Positions 38,176-48,073 are shown, counted from the first letter of the stretch. The stretch is DNA of 64,000 nucleotides from Polynucleobacter ibericus (GCF_018687955.1 NZ_CP061309.1:1297564-1361563), one strand, 5' to 3'. Numbers and translations are program-made. Notes: a model not told the origin generated them from the sequence alone.

Positions 38176-39333
38176 ATGACTACTTATTCCACCCTCAAAC
38201 CTAAAAAGGTCTTATTTATTGCCACTCGGCAAATAGGCGACGTTTTAGTAACAACGCCTCTGATTAGCAAGGCTAGAGAGCTTTGGCCTGATGCGGAGTT
38301 TCATTTCTTGGGATATCGCGGCAAGCTAGAGATGCTGCATGGCAATCCCGACATCGCCGAAGTCATTGAAACCTCAGATCGTCCTGGATTTTCTGAGTAC
38401 CTCTCCTTATTTAATCGCCTTTTTCAGCGCTATGACTTGGCTATAGTGACGCAACCAAGCGATCGCGCCTATCTGTATGGGCTGGTAGCTGCCTTTAGAA
38501 GGGTTGGCGTACTCGGTGGCCATCCCCAAGGCAAGGATGCTCAAGATCAGAACAAGCGCAGTAAGAGTGAGAAGCAAAATGCTTGGAAGAAATTCATCTG
38601 TCTGCATACCGTAGATGTGGATTACTTTAAACAGCATGTGATTACTGAAAAACTATGTCTACTAGAGCCCTTCTTTAGAAATCCTGCAGAGTTATTTTCT
38701 AAGCCTATTGTGGTTACTCCACCCGCCGGAGAACCATTAACGCCTATTATTGCGAGTGAACTAAAGCAACCCTATGTCGTTGTACATCCAGGCCCTCTGA
38801 CTGCCTACAAACGCTGGCCGCTAGCTTATTGGCAAGAACTCATTACTTGGCTAGTAAAGCAAAATTTTCAGGTGGTATTGAGTGCATCTCCAGCTAAGCA
38901 AGATGTGCAACTGAATCACGACATCATGTCTTTAATCGATGATGAAAGCAAAAAACAAGTCATCAATGCTGCCGGTCAATTATCCATTCCACAGGCAGGC
39001 GCTCTCATTCGTAACGCTGCCTTATATATTGGAGTTGATACCTCCATTACCCATTTGGCGGCAGCATGCAATACCCCAACCATTACGCTCTTTGGTGCCA
39101 CCCCGCCAACAAACTTTGGCCCTTGGCCCAATGGCTTTGTTGGTGAGCAGCCCTATCAGTTACGCGCCCGCATACAAACGGTTGGTAATGTCACCATCCT
39201 GCAGGGGCCTGGCGAATGCGTACCCTGTCGCAAAGCAGGATGTCTAGACAAAGCGGATAGTTATAGCGAGTGTTTGGATTTACTTGAACCTAAGCAAGTG
39301 ATTGAGGCAATCCTGAAAGTTTTGCCAAACTAA
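38176..39333 (+). CDS. Family 9 glycosyltransferase (ADP-heptose:LPS heptosyltransferase-like)
   Basis: A 385-residue GT-B enzyme. The N-terminal VLFIATRQIGDVLVTTPLI and the C-terminal YIGVDTSITHLAAACNTPTITLFGAT motifs are those of WaaC/WaaF/WaaQ heptosyltransferases. A Cys-rich end (CVPCRKAGC) is often seen in the WaaQ-like branch. It is the last of three LPS transferase genes and converges on dnaE. The acceptor position (heptose I, II or III) cannot be told from sequence alone. Confidence 0.88.
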   Translation: MTTYSTLKPKKVLFIATRQIGDVLVTTPLISKARELWPDAEFHFLGYRGKLEMLHGNPDIAEVIETSDRPGFSEYLSLFNRLFQRYDLAIVTQPSDRAYLYGLVAAFRRVGVLGGHPQGKDAQDQNKRSKSEKQNAWKKFICLHTVDVDYFKQHVITEKLCLLEPFFRNPAELFSKPIVVTPPAGEPLTPIIASELKQPYVVVHPGPLTAYKRWPLAYWQELITWLVKQNFQVVLSASPAKQDVQLNHDIMSLIDDESKKQVINAAGQLSIPQAGALIRNAALYIGVDTSITHLAAACNTPTITLFGATPPTNFGPWPNGFVGEQPYQLRARIQTVGNVTILQGPGECVPCRKAGCLDKADSYSECLDLLEPKQVIEAILKVLPN

Positions 39334-39334
39334 A

Positions 39335-39365
39335 CCACTTCAGTACTAAAAGCAGTGCTTAGTGG
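39335..39365. terminator. Hairpin between convergent genes
   Basis: Two-part stem: CCACT with AGTGG outside and AGTACT with AGTGCT (one G-T pair) inside, loop AAAAGC. It covers the last codon of dnaE and the 25-base gap to the heptosyltransferase-like gene. It could stop transcripts from both sides, but T-runs are weak. Confidence 0.4.
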
Positions 39366-42300
39366 TATTGAATCTGGACAGGATCTTTTTGCTTAGAAGC
39401 CAAAATTTGATTTAAGCCATGCAAACAAGCATCATCCGGATAAATTCTGAGCTCTTCAGGAAATTGCATCAGACAAGCGCCACCACTAGTTGTTACGGCA
39501 GCAGTCAACATTAAGCCCTTCATGCCCTCATTTGATCCTGGTGCAGCTGGAGCATGAGCTCCCTGTTTGGGATCACGTACTCGATTAGCCATCAGGTAAG
39601 GGTTGATTTGGCTACGAAGCATCTTGATATCAATCGCGTTATCAATGCATACATGAACATTACGAGCAAAACGCATACGTGCGCCAGTAATATCCATTAC
39701 CGCCTCAGACACAATACGCACGCCGCCTGAGAATTTATCTGGCGTCACATTCACCTTAGCTACCAAAAGCTCGTCTTCTTTAAGCCATGAACGGTTTGGC
39801 TCATATACCTCGCTATACAAGGTAACCTCTAGAGCAGCAGTGCCATCATCGATCGTCGCAATCATCATGCGGCCACGTTGACCAGTCAACATCCGCGCAG
39901 AAGTAATAATGCCGGCAATCAACTGATCCTTGCCTTCAGTAACTTTTGATAAAGGCTGACGAATAAAGTGAGAAGTCTCATCACGATAGGCATCAAACAT
40001 ATGGCCTGTTAAACAAAGGCCCAATGCATTCTTCTCTTCTTGCAGGCGCTTCTTCTCAGACCAGACAGGCTCGCGCACCAACTCTGGAAGATGGCGATTT
40101 TCTTCTCCAGCCACTTCAAACAAACTCACTTGGTGAATCGATGCTTCAGCTTGCTCAGCTGCTTCGATTGCTCTCGCTAATGATGCTAGCAAGGTAGAAC
40201 GAATGTCATATAAGTTGCCACCCGCAGGAACAGAGTCGCGATACAAGCTATCAAAAGCGCCAGCACGCATCAGCGCTTCAATAGCGCGGCGATTCACTTG
40301 GCGGCGATCAACACGCGCACAGAAATCAAATAAATCTTTAAATGGTCCACCAGTTTCACGCGCTTTAACAATTGATTCAATTGCAGCCTCACCGGTGCCA
40401 CGCACCGCACCTAAACCGTAGCGGACATGACTAATTGGAGAATCTGGAGCAGCATCCGGTGCGCGTAATGGGGTGAACTCATAGACGCCTGTATTAATGT
40501 CTGGTGAGAACACCCGAATATTATTCGCCAAGCAATCGTCATACAGAATCTTCACCTTATCGGTGTCATCCATGGCGAGTGATAAGTTGGCTGCCATAAA
40601 TTCAGCTGGGTAATACGCTTTAAGCCAAGCTGTTTGATAGGCCAATAGAGCATAAGCGGCAGCGTGGGATTTATTAAATCCATAGCCAGCAAATCGCTCC
40701 ATCAAGTCATAGATTTCGTTAGCCTTACCTTCAGAGATACCGCCCGCTTTTGCGCCATCACTAAAGATCTTGCGATGCTGAGCCATCTCTTCTGGCTTTT
40801 TCTTACCCATTGCACGACGCAACATATCGGCGCCACCTAATGAGTAGCCACCAATCATCTGCGCCATTTGCATCACCTGCTCTTGATAGACCATGATGCC
40901 GTAGGTCTCACGTAGAACGGGCTCAATACGAGGGTCTGGATACTCTACTTTTTGACGACCATGCTTACGTTCAATAAAGTCAGGAATCAAATCCATTGGA
41001 CCTGGGCGATACAAGGCTACCAAGGCAATAATGTCCTCAAAGCGGTCAGGCTTAGCTTCACGAAGCATGCCTTGCATGCCGCGGCTCTCTAGCTGGAACA
41101 CAGCAACGGTATTAGCACGCTTGAGTACGTCAAATGCTTTTTCATCATCGAGTGCAATCTCGCCGATATTCCAATCTTTACGATCGGCATGCAAAGATTT
41201 AATCCAGCGCTCTGCTGCTGCCAAGATGGTGAGGGTAGTCAAGCCCAGGAAGTCGAACTTCACCAAGCCAATTGCTTCTACGTCATCCTTGTCGAATTGA
41301 CTAATAACCGAACTACTGTCCTGATCTTTGCTCTCTTGTGTGTAAAGAGGACAAAAATCAGTGAGACGTCCTGGAGCAATCAATACACCACCCGCATGCA
41401 TGCCGACGTTACGTGTCATACCTTCTAGTTGCTGAGCCAAAGAGAGCAACTGACGCACTTCATCTTCATTCTTTTCGCGCTCAGCTAACTGCTTCTCTTC
41501 CTTCTTCGCCATCTCAATAGTCATGTACTGACCTGGCTTATTTGGCACCAGCTTAGCAATGCCATCAACGAAGTTGTAACCTTGCTCGAGGACACGGCCT
41601 ACGTCACGAATCGCCGCTCTCGCAGCCATGGTTCCAAAAGTAGCAATCTGGCTCACCGCATCCTTGCCGTACTTATCCTTTACGTACTGAATGACACGGT
41701 CACGGCCGTGTTGGCAGAAGTCGATATCAAAGTCGGGCATCGATACCCGCTCTGGATTTAAGAAGCGCTCAAAGAGCAAGTTGTAACGCAATGGATCTAG
41801 ATCGGTAATACCAAGTGAATATGCCACTAAAGAGCCTGCGCCCGATCCACGACCTGGTCCTACTGGAACACCATTGTTCTTTGCCCAGTTAATGAAGTCT
41901 GCAACGATTAAGAAGTAGCCCGGAAAACCCATTTGAGCAATTGTCTTGACTTCAAAGACCAACCGCTCGTTATAACGAGCCATTTCTTTTTCGCGCTCTT
42001 CCGCATCCGGGAAGTTGCGTTCCATGTGACGCTTCAAACCGACCTCGGATTGCTGCAGTAAATAGTCTTCCAAAGTAATACCAGGTGGTATTGGAAAGTC
42101 TGGCAAGCGGGGTTGACCCAACACTAAAGAAAGATTGCAACGCTTGGCGATTTCCACTGAGTTAGCCAATGCCGCTGGCAAATCTGCAAAACGTTTTTCC
42201 ATCTCTTCCTGAGTTAGGAAGTACTGTTCATCATTAAACTTTTTGGCACGACGCGGGTTACCCAGCAATTCGCCTTCGGCAATACAGACACGGGCTTCAT

Positions 42301-42976
42301 GGGCCGTAAAGTCGCTCTTTTGCATAAACTGCACTGGGTGCGTTGCCACCACCGGTAAATCCAGCTCGCTAGCTAGATGACAGGCAAGTTGCAATTGCTT
42401 TTCATCTTGAGGATTGCCGCTACGTTGTACCTCAATGTAAAAAGACTGAGGGAAAAGCTTTTCGTAACGTCTCGCAATAATCTTGGCTTGATCTTCTTGC
42501 CCGGCCAATAAAGCAGCTCCAATCTCGCCCATGCGCGCACCAGAGAGCGCAATCAAGCCATAAGAGAGTGTTCGTTTGGCTGCTTTATCTTCCGCTTTGG
42601 CAGCAGGCTCACTGAACCAAGCTGAATCCACTTCAGCACGGCCACGCGATTGATTATCTAAAGAAGCCCTACTGAGTAATTCGCATAAATTGAGATAGCC
42701 AGAATGGTTTTGTACGAGCAGCAATAAACGATGGGGTTGGTCGGGATCTTGAGGATTGCTGATCCAAACATCAGCTCCAGCAATAGGCTTAATGCCACCA
42801 GAGCGGGCGGCGGTATAGAAACGCACTAAACCAAATAAATTACTTAAATCAGTAATAGCCAAGGCGCCCATCTCATCCTTAACGGCAGCAGCGACTGCAT
42901 CGTCAATGCGCACGACTCCATCCGTAATCGAAAACTCGGAATGGACGCGAAGATGTACAAAACGGGGTGAAGCCAT
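39359..42976 (-). CDS. dnaE: DNA polymerase III alpha subunit
   Basis: Replicative polymerase subunit. The 1205-residue protein starts MASPRFVHLRVHSEFSITDG, the PHP domain. The polymerase active site PDFDIDFCQHGRD, PVGPGRGSGAGSLVAY, and YGIMVYQEQVMQ of the C-family palm and fingers follow. Late in the protein come a helix-hairpin-helix region, an OB-fold (ITSARMLTGQRGRMMIATI) and a C-terminal tau-binding region. No intein or frameshift is visible. Its start lies three bases from that of the divergent gluQ gene. Confidence 0.98.
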   Translation of the reverse strand: MASPRFVHLRVHSEFSITDGVVRIDDAVAAAVKDEMGALAITDLSNLFGLVRFYTAARSGGIKPIAGADVWISNPQDPDQPHRLLLLVQNHSGYLNLCELLSRASLDNQSRGRAEVDSAWFSEPAAKAEDKAAKRTLSYGLIALSGARMGEIGAALLAGQEDQAKIIARRYEKLFPQSFYIEVQRSGNPQDEKQLQLACHLASELDLPVVATHPVQFMQKSDFTAHEARVCIAEGELLGNPRRAKKFNDEQYFLTQEEMEKRFADLPAALANSVEIAKRCNLSLVLGQPRLPDFPIPPGITLEDYLLQQSEVGLKRHMERNFPDAEEREKEMARYNERLVFEVKTIAQMGFPGYFLIVADFINWAKNNGVPVGPGRGSGAGSLVAYSLGITDLDPLRYNLLFERFLNPERVSMPDFDIDFCQHGRDRVIQYVKDKYGKDAVSQIATFGTMAARAAIRDVGRVLEQGYNFVDGIAKLVPNKPGQYMTIEMAKKEEKQLAEREKNEDEVRQLLSLAQQLEGMTRNVGMHAGGVLIAPGRLTDFCPLYTQESKDQDSSSVISQFDKDDVEAIGLVKFDFLGLTTLTILAAAERWIKSLHADRKDWNIGEIALDDEKAFDVLKRANTVAVFQLESRGMQGMLREAKPDRFEDIIALVALYRPGPMDLIPDFIERKHGRQKVEYPDPRIEPVLRETYGIMVYQEQVMQMAQMIGGYSLGGADMLRRAMGKKKPEEMAQHRKIFSDGAKAGGISEGKANEIYDLMERFAGYGFNKSHAAAYALLAYQTAWLKAYYPAEFMAANLSLAMDDTDKVKILYDDCLANNIRVFSPDINTGVYEFTPLRAPDAAPDSPISHVRYGLGAVRGTGEAAIESIVKARETGGPFKDLFDFCARVDRRQVNRRAIEALMRAGAFDSLYRDSVPAGGNLYDIRSTLLASLARAIEAAEQAEASIHQVSLFEVAGEENRHLPELVREPVWSEKKRLQEEKNALGLCLTGHMFDAYRDETSHFIRQPLSKVTEGKDQLIAGIITSARMLTGQRGRMMIATIDDGTAALEVTLYSEVYEPNRSWLKEDELLVAKVNVTPDKFSGGVRIVSEAVMDITGARMRFARNVHVCIDNAIDIKMLRSQINPYLMANRVRDPKQGAHAPAAPGSNEGMKGLMLTAAVTTSGGACLMQFPEELRIYPDDACLHGLNQILASKQKDPVQIQYH

Positions 42977-42979
42977 GAG

Positions 42980-43930
42980 ATGATTTTAGCTGTGTCCAAG
43001 CTCAAAAACCCTTCATCCCCAGCTGACGGCTATCGCGGGCGATTTGCCCCCTCGCCCACTGGCCCCCTTCATGCGGGATCGCTAGTTGCCGCCCTCGGAA
43101 GCTGGCTAGATGCCCGTAAAAATGGGGGTAAATGGCTGCTCAGAATTGAAGATTTAGATACTCCACGCTGCGTACCCGGGGCAGCCCAGCAAATACAAGC
43201 CCAATTGCTCGCCTGCGGCCTGTCTTGGGACGAGGAGGTTGTTTATCAATCTCTGCGCCAAGATGCTTATCAGAGGGCTTTACAGCGTTTAAATGAGCTC
43301 AAATGCCTATACCCATGCACCTGCTCCAGACAAACCATTGCTAACGCCCTAGCAAGCGCAGGAATACAGACCCCTCGCAACCAAGAAATGATCTATCCCG
43401 GTACCTGTCGCCCTATCAATTTAGTCAGCAACCCCATAGAAACTTTAGGGGATTTGAAAAAAGCTTGGCGTATTGCCCTGCCCCAGAATTGCCATGTTGA
43501 ATTTCAGGATTTAGCGCTCGGTCCGCAAAGTCAAAATCTCAATACTGAAGTGGGTGATTTTGTCTTACGCAGGAGCGATGGCTTATTCACCTATCAGCTA
43601 GCCGTCGTTGTTGATGATGCCGAGCAAGGCATTACGCACATTGTTCGCGGCCAAGATTTGTTGAGCAACACCGCAAGGCAAATTTATCTTCAAGAAGTTC
43701 TTGGATACAAGCGACCAGAATATCTGCACCTGCCACTAGTGCTCGATGAGCATGGCGAAAAACTCAGCAAGCAAACCCTAGCAACACAGATTAATACCCA
43801 AGATGAAAAACATGCGTTAATTGAGTTACGCAAAGCAGCAAATCATTTGGGAATGAAAAACTTGCCGGATGGTGAGAATGTCACCATTACAGAGTGGCTA
43901 TTGGCAGCCACTCATGCATGGCAAAGTTAA
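42980..43930 (+). CDS. gluQ: Glutamyl-Q tRNA(Asp) synthetase
   Basis: Attaches glutamate to the queuosine base of tRNA-Asp. It is a truncated GluRS-like enzyme (316 residues) with RFAPSPTGPLHAGSL replacing the HIGH box, the zinc-type cysteines in YPCTCSR and GTCR, and a degenerate KMSKS site KLSKQ. No anticodon-binding domain is present. The ATG at 42980 is used; a GTG at 42992 is possible. queG, which makes the queuosine this enzyme modifies, is about 9 kb away in the window. Confidence 0.94.
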   Translation: MILAVSKLKNPSSPADGYRGRFAPSPTGPLHAGSLVAALGSWLDARKNGGKWLLRIEDLDTPRCVPGAAQQIQAQLLACGLSWDEEVVYQSLRQDAYQRALQRLNELKCLYPCTCSRQTIANALASAGIQTPRNQEMIYPGTCRPINLVSNPIETLGDLKKAWRIALPQNCHVEFQDLALGPQSQNLNTEVGDFVLRRSDGLFTYQLAVVVDDAEQGITHIVRGQDLLSNTARQIYLQEVLGYKRPEYLHLPLVLDEHGEKLSKQTLATQINTQDEKHALIELRKAANHLGMKNLPDGENVTITEWLLAATHAWQS

Positions 43931-43944
43931 TTATTTGAAGTGAA

Positions 43945-45429
43945 TTATTTTTTCTTAAAGCCGCCAAGCAAAGCACCAACAGCTGGCTTGGCTGGAGTAA
44001 TACCAACTTTTTTCTCTTCTGGCTTTGCAGCATCTGTTGCAGATGCTGGTGCAGTAGATGGCTCATAAGGCTTATAGAAGAAAGGATCTGACATTTTGGC
44101 TGGAGCGCTGTAAGAGCTCCTGGATCCACTTGAGCTGCCATAACTACTAGACGATGGACGACTTTGTGAAGGTTCACCTTCAGGTAAAGGCTTCACATCC
44201 AACTTACGCTTCATGAGCTTTTCGATATCGTCGAGCAAGCGCTTCTCACTAGCATCTACCAAGGCAATCGCATCACCTTTGCTACCGGCACGGCCAGTAC
44301 GACCAATGCGGTGAATAAAGTCTTCTGCGTTGTAAGGAAGTTCGTGATTTATCACGCACGGCATATCCGGAATATCTAAACCGCGTGCAGCAACATCGGT
44401 TGCTACCAAGGCTTCAATTGCGCCAGACTTAAAAGCATCTAAAGTTAAAGTACGCTCGCCCTGACTCTTATCACCATGAATCGCGCCCGCTTTAATGCCA
44501 TCGCGTTCTAAGGCACGCGAGAGTTTCGCACAACCTAAACGGCTATTGGTAAAGATGATGCATTGACGTGATAAACCGGCACGGGTACGCGCTTCTAAGA
44601 CTTTAACAATGGCGCGTTGCTTATCCGCAGAGGACACCATATGCACGACTTGTTTAACAGTATCAGCAGCAGCGTTCTGACGAGCTACCTCAACCGTTAC
44701 TGGAGTACGCAAGTAGCTTTGTGCCAGCTTTTTAATTTCTGGCGAAAAGGTTGCGGAGAACAATAGGGTTTGTCTTTGCGCAGGGATCAAATCAATAATG
44801 CGTTGCAGATCAGGCAAGAAACCCATATCGAGCATGCGATCGGCTTCATCCAAAACCAAGATCTCTACCTGGGAGAGGTTGGCAACCTTAGAGCTAATGT
44901 GATCCAGCAAACGTCCTGGGGTAGCAATCAAAATTTCTACGCCATTGCGCAAAATCGCTACCTGCTCCTTCATATCCACGCCACCATATACAACAGCAGC
45001 GCGTAAATCCGTATGTTTAGAGTAACTTGCAGCGTTTTCAGAAACCTGTACGGCCAACTCGCGTGTTGGTGTCAACACTAACGCCCGAATCGGATGACGT
45101 GCTGGTGAGGCACTACTGCTAGCATGACGCAAAATCTTTTGAATGATCGGCAATACAAAGGCGGCAGTCTTGCCGGTACCGGTTTGGGCTGCGCCCATCA
45201 AGTCGCTACCTGCCAATACATGCGGTATCGATTGCGCTTGAATCGGAGTCGGAATGGTGTAACCCTGCTCGAGAACCGCTTTTTGAATTTTCGGATCTAA
45301 ACCAAAGTCAGCAAAAGTGATTGTTGCTGAGGGTGCAGCAGAAGCTGCAGCAGTCGTGTCGGTAACACTAGGGGCAGCGCTTTCGCTAACCCCTGATGAA
45401 GAATTTAAGTCAGTAGCAGTATTTGTCAA
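43945..45429 (-). CDS. rhlE: DEAD-box RNA helicase (RhlE-like)
   Basis: ATP-dependent RNA helicase of 494 residues. All core motifs are visible: Q motif with GYTIPTPIQAQSIP, Walker A AQTGTGKTAAFVLP, PTRELAVQ, DEADRMLDMGF, SATF, and HRIGRTGRAG. An Ala/Ser/Thr-rich segment precedes the core and a Ser-rich low-complexity tail (SSSSYGSSSGSRSS) follows it, as in RhlE. These enzymes act in ribosome assembly and RNA turnover, often at low temperature. It converges on gluQ. Confidence 0.92.
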   Translation of the reverse strand: MTNTATDLNSSSGVSESAAPSVTDTTAAASAAPSATITFADFGLDPKIQKAVLEQGYTIPTPIQAQSIPHVLAGSDLMGAAQTGTGKTAAFVLPIIQKILRHASSSASPARHPIRALVLTPTRELAVQVSENAASYSKHTDLRAAVVYGGVDMKEQVAILRNGVEILIATPGRLLDHISSKVANLSQVEILVLDEADRMLDMGFLPDLQRIIDLIPAQRQTLLFSATFSPEIKKLAQSYLRTPVTVEVARQNAAADTVKQVVHMVSSADKQRAIVKVLEARTRAGLSRQCIIFTNSRLGCAKLSRALERDGIKAGAIHGDKSQGERTLTLDAFKSGAIEALVATDVAARGLDIPDMPCVINHELPYNAEDFIHRIGRTGRAGSKGDAIALVDASEKRLLDDIEKLMKRKLDVKPLPEGEPSQSRPSSSSYGSSSGSRSSYSAPAKMSDPFFYKPYEPSTAPASATDAAKPEEKKVGITPAKPAVGALLGGFKKK

Positions 45430-45435
45430 GGTAAC

Positions 45436-45843
45436 TTACAGAATGGCAGCAATGCCGGCCTTCGCGGTTTCGGCATCCTCTGCTGATTTAACGCCGGAAA
45501 CGCCGACTGCGCCGATGGTAAACCCGTTTACCTCGATATTGACGCCACCCTCCAACATGCCTGATACGTGCGGGGCAGATAAAAAAGCATGGCGACCGTT
45601 ATTAATAATTTCTTCGTAAACACGAGTCTCGCGCTTACCCATTGCTGCAGTTCGCGCCTTCTCTTGTGCAATGTATGAAGACAAAGGAGCGCAACCATCG
45701 CGACGGATTAAACCCAACATATGACCACCATCATCACAAACAGCAATCGTTACTGCAAAATTATTTTTAGCAGCATGTTGATCAGCTGCATTCAAAATCT
45801 TTTGAACATCAGCTTGAGTTAAGTAAGGTTTAGTAGCAGTCAT
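45436..45843 (-). CDS. glcG: HbpS/GlcG-family haem-binding-like protein
   Basis: A 135-residue single-domain protein of the GlcG/HbpS family: VTIAVCDDGGHMLGLIRRDG, a KARTAA segment, and the glycine-rich GAVGVSGVKSAEDAE end. In E. coli GlcG is encoded with glycolate oxidase and its role is unknown; in Streptomyces HbpS binds haem and senses redox stress. Its proximity to the aminotransferase and the fused glycolate-type oxidase fits a glyoxylate-linked function, which is inferred. A TATAAT at 45907-45912 (minus strand) may be its -10 box. Confidence 0.88.
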   Translation of the reverse strand: MTATKPYLTQADVQKILNAADQHAAKNNFAVTIAVCDDGGHMLGLIRRDGCAPLSSYIAQEKARTAAMGKRETRVYEEIINNGRHAFLSAPHVSGMLEGGVNIEVNGFTIGAVGVSGVKSAEDAETAKAGIAAIL

Positions 45844-45914
45844 GTTTAATCTTTCTGTCTCGAATTTGTTTTATCTGATGAAAGTACCATCAATATAAGT
45901 ACTTGAATTATAAG

Positions 45915-45954
45915 GGGTGTAGCCCGACTTCAGTCTAGAAGCCTTGCTACACCC
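45915..45954 (-). terminator. Long hairpin between aminotransferase and HbpS-like genes
   Basis: Outer arms GGGTGTAGC and GCTACACCC (9 bases) enclose inner arms CTTC and GAAG around a 6-base loop, with a symmetric internal loop. It starts 32 bases after the aminotransferase stop. It is stable but lacks a T-run, and it ends just before a possible -10 box of the next gene, so a regulatory role is equally possible. Confidence 0.5.
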
Positions 45955-45985
45955 TGTCTCCACCCAACTAATTGAATATTTGAGG

Positions 45986-47170
45986 CTATTTGAGAAATTC
46001 TTGGGCAGCAACGACTCCACTAGCCTTGGGCTTATAGCCCATAGAGCCCAGACTCATCTCCACTCCACTCAAGGCAGCCATCAAGCTCAATTCATTGCAA
46101 TCGCCTAAATGGCCAATGCGGAATGCCTTGCCTTTAATCTTGCCCAAACCTGTTCCCAAGGAGAGATTAAATTTCTCCAAAGCATGTTTACGTAAAACAT
46201 CCGCATCCATGCCTTCAGGTGTAGCAATACAAGTCAGTACTGGTGAATAGCAATCTTGATCCTGACACTGAATCTCCAGACCCCATGCTTTGACTGCTTC
46301 ACGACAAGCTGCAGCTAAACGCTGGTGACGTGCAAAGATCGTATCCAATCCTTCGGCCATCATCATGTCCATCGCTTCATGCAAGCCGTACATCAAATTA
46401 GTACTTGGAGTCGTTGGCCAATAGCCTGTTTTATTGGATTCGAGAATTTCATCCCACGCCCAATAAGCTTTATACATTTTGTTATTTTTGCTTACTTCAA
46501 TTGCTCGCGGTGATAAAGCATTAAAGCCAATACCGGGAGGCAACATCAAACCTTTTTGTGAGCCAGAGATCGTAACGTCAGCGCCCCACTTGTCATGCTC
46601 ATAATCCGCTGAACCTAAGCCAGATACGCTATCTACGAGCAATAAGGCTGGGTGCTTCAAGGAGTCAATCGCCTTACGAACAGCAGCAATATTCGATGTA
46701 ACGCCGGTAGAAGTTTCGTTATGCACTACGCACACTGCTTTGATTTCATGCTGTGTATCTTTGCGCAAACGCTCTTCAATCACAGAAGCATCTACACCCC
46801 AGCGCCAAGTATCTTGCCCCGCTTTGCCAACTACTTCCACATCCAAACCAAGACACTTGCCAAGGGCACGCCACAAGTTTGCGAACTGACCAGTTTCATA
46901 GAACAACACTTTGTCGCCGGGATTGAGGACATTTACCATTGCGCCTTCCCAAGATCCTGTTCCAGATGCGGAATAAATGATGACGGGTTGCTCAGTCTTA
47001 AAAATCTTTTTGATGTTTTCCAACACCTTGAGACCAAAGGCACCAAACTCAGGACCACGATGGTCAATCGTTTGATAGCTGATGGCGCGCAATACGCGTG
47101 GAGGCACAGGGCTTGGGCCAGGAATATGTAAAAAATGGCGTCCTGATGCGTGGTTATCAAGTTTCAACAT
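45986..47170 (-). CDS. Serine/alanine-glyoxylate aminotransferase-like (class V)
   Basis: PLP enzyme that transaminates glyoxylate to glycine using serine or alanine. The fold-type I class V signature is seen: HIPGPSPVPPRVL at the start, SASGTGSWEGAMVNVLNPGD, LLVDSVSGLG, and the PLP lysine in SGSQKGLMLPPG. I chose the ATG at 47170 (394 residues); a GTG at 47182 adds four. It is divergent from a GntR gene, with two matching operator cores in between. With the oxidase across the gap it would turn glycolate to glyoxylate to glycine. Confidence 0.88.
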   Translation of the reverse strand: MLKLDNHASGRHFLHIPGPSPVPPRVLRAISYQTIDHRGPEFGAFGLKVLENIKKIFKTEQPVIIYSASGTGSWEGAMVNVLNPGDKVLFYETGQFANLWRALGKCLGLDVEVVGKAGQDTWRWGVDASVIEERLRKDTQHEIKAVCVVHNETSTGVTSNIAAVRKAIDSLKHPALLLVDSVSGLGSADYEHDKWGADVTISGSQKGLMLPPGIGFNALSPRAIEVSKNNKMYKAYWAWDEILESNKTGYWPTTPSTNLMYGLHEAMDMMMAEGLDTIFARHQRLAAACREAVKAWGLEIQCQDQDCYSPVLTCIATPEGMDADVLRKHALEKFNLSLGTGLGKIKGKAFRIGHLGDCNELSLMAALSGVEMSLGSMGYKPKASGVVAAQEFLK

Positions 47171-47258
47171 GCTTTGTCTCACTTATGGTGGTTTTATAGA
47201 TTGTTAGTGGGCGTTTATTTCTGACGCTAGTGTATGACAATTATGCAGAAATTTCCAT

Positions 47259-47270
47259 TTTGTATACAAA
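47259..47270. promoter_or_regulatory. GntR operator, site 1
   Basis: Perfect palindrome TTTGTATACAAA. The core T.GT..AC.A fits the FadR/FCD-type GntR consensus. It lies 89 bases before the aminotransferase start. A second copy is at 47352-47365, centres 94 bases apart. Confidence 0.75.
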
Positions 47271-47351
47271 TTATTTAAAATAATCCTCAAAATAAAGCCT
47301 TAATAAGGCATTTAAAGCCTGTATTTATACCTAAAGATGGTTTATTCTTAT

Positions 47352-47365
47352 TTTTGTATACAAAA
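47352..47365. promoter_or_regulatory. GntR operator, site 2
   Basis: Perfect palindrome TTTTGTATACAAAA, 33 bases before the GntR start. It shares its 12-base core with site 1. Its position near the start suggests repression of the gntR-oxidase operon by its own product. Confidence 0.75.
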
Positions 47366-47398
47366 TAATCAGAGAACCGCTTAAACAGAGATTAACCC

Positions 47399-48073
47399 AT
47401 GACAGTGATAGAACAGCCTAATTCACAAAATTTGCATGAAGCAACTTACGAGACGCTGCGCTCCCTTTTGGTCGAAGGCAAGATCGCTCCTGGCAGCAAA
47501 CTCAATGAACGTGAATTAGCTGAGAGTCTGAATGTGTCACGCACCCCAATTCGGGAGGCAATTCGTCGCTTGGCCGCTGAAGGTTTAGTTGAGCTCATTG
47601 CTAATCGCGGTGCGATCGCTGTGCAACTTAGTCTTGAGGATGTTTTGCATACCTTTGATGTGATTGCAGATTTAGAGGGATTCTCTGGAGAGTTAGCTGC
47701 CAACAATATTAGTGATGCCACCCTCTCCGAGTTAGAGGCCCTTCAATATGAAATGATGGCTTCTTATGCACGTCGTGATTTATCGACTTACTACAAACTG
47801 AATTTACGTATTCATCATCTGATTAATCAGGCTGCCAATAACCCCGTCCTATCAAAGCTCTTTACTCAAGTGAATGCTCGCATTGAAGCACTACGCTTTC
47901 GCTCCAACCAAGACGGCGTGAAGTGGGAGAAGGCCGTAGAAGAACATCAAGAAATGCTCGACGCTCTTAAGGCGCGTGATAGCGCCCGTATGCGCAAGAT
48001 CATGATTCAGCATGTCAAAAATAAACGCGATGTCGTTGCGCAATTACTTCAATCCGAGGCTGCAAAAGTATGA
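47399..48073 (+). CDS. GntR-family (FadR/FCD subfamily) regulator
   Basis: A 224-residue regulator with an N-terminal winged HTH (YETLRSLLVEGKIAPGSKLNERELAESLNVSRTPIREAI split as EGKIAPGSKLNERELAE and VSRTPIREAIRRL) and a C-terminal all-helical FCD domain whose His and Asp residues bind metal and ligand. Members often respond to glycolate (GlcC), lactate or other organic acids. It is encoded four bases overlapping the fused oxidase gene and divergent from the aminotransferase, so it most likely controls both. Confidence 0.92.
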   Translation: MTVIEQPNSQNLHEATYETLRSLLVEGKIAPGSKLNERELAESLNVSRTPIREAIRRLAAEGLVELIANRGAIAVQLSLEDVLHTFDVIADLEGFSGELAANNISDATLSELEALQYEMMASYARRDLSTYYKLNLRIHHLINQAANNPVLSKLFTQVNARIEALRFRSNQDGVKWEKAVEEHQEMLDALKARDSARMRKIMIQHVKNKRDVVAQLLQSEAAKV

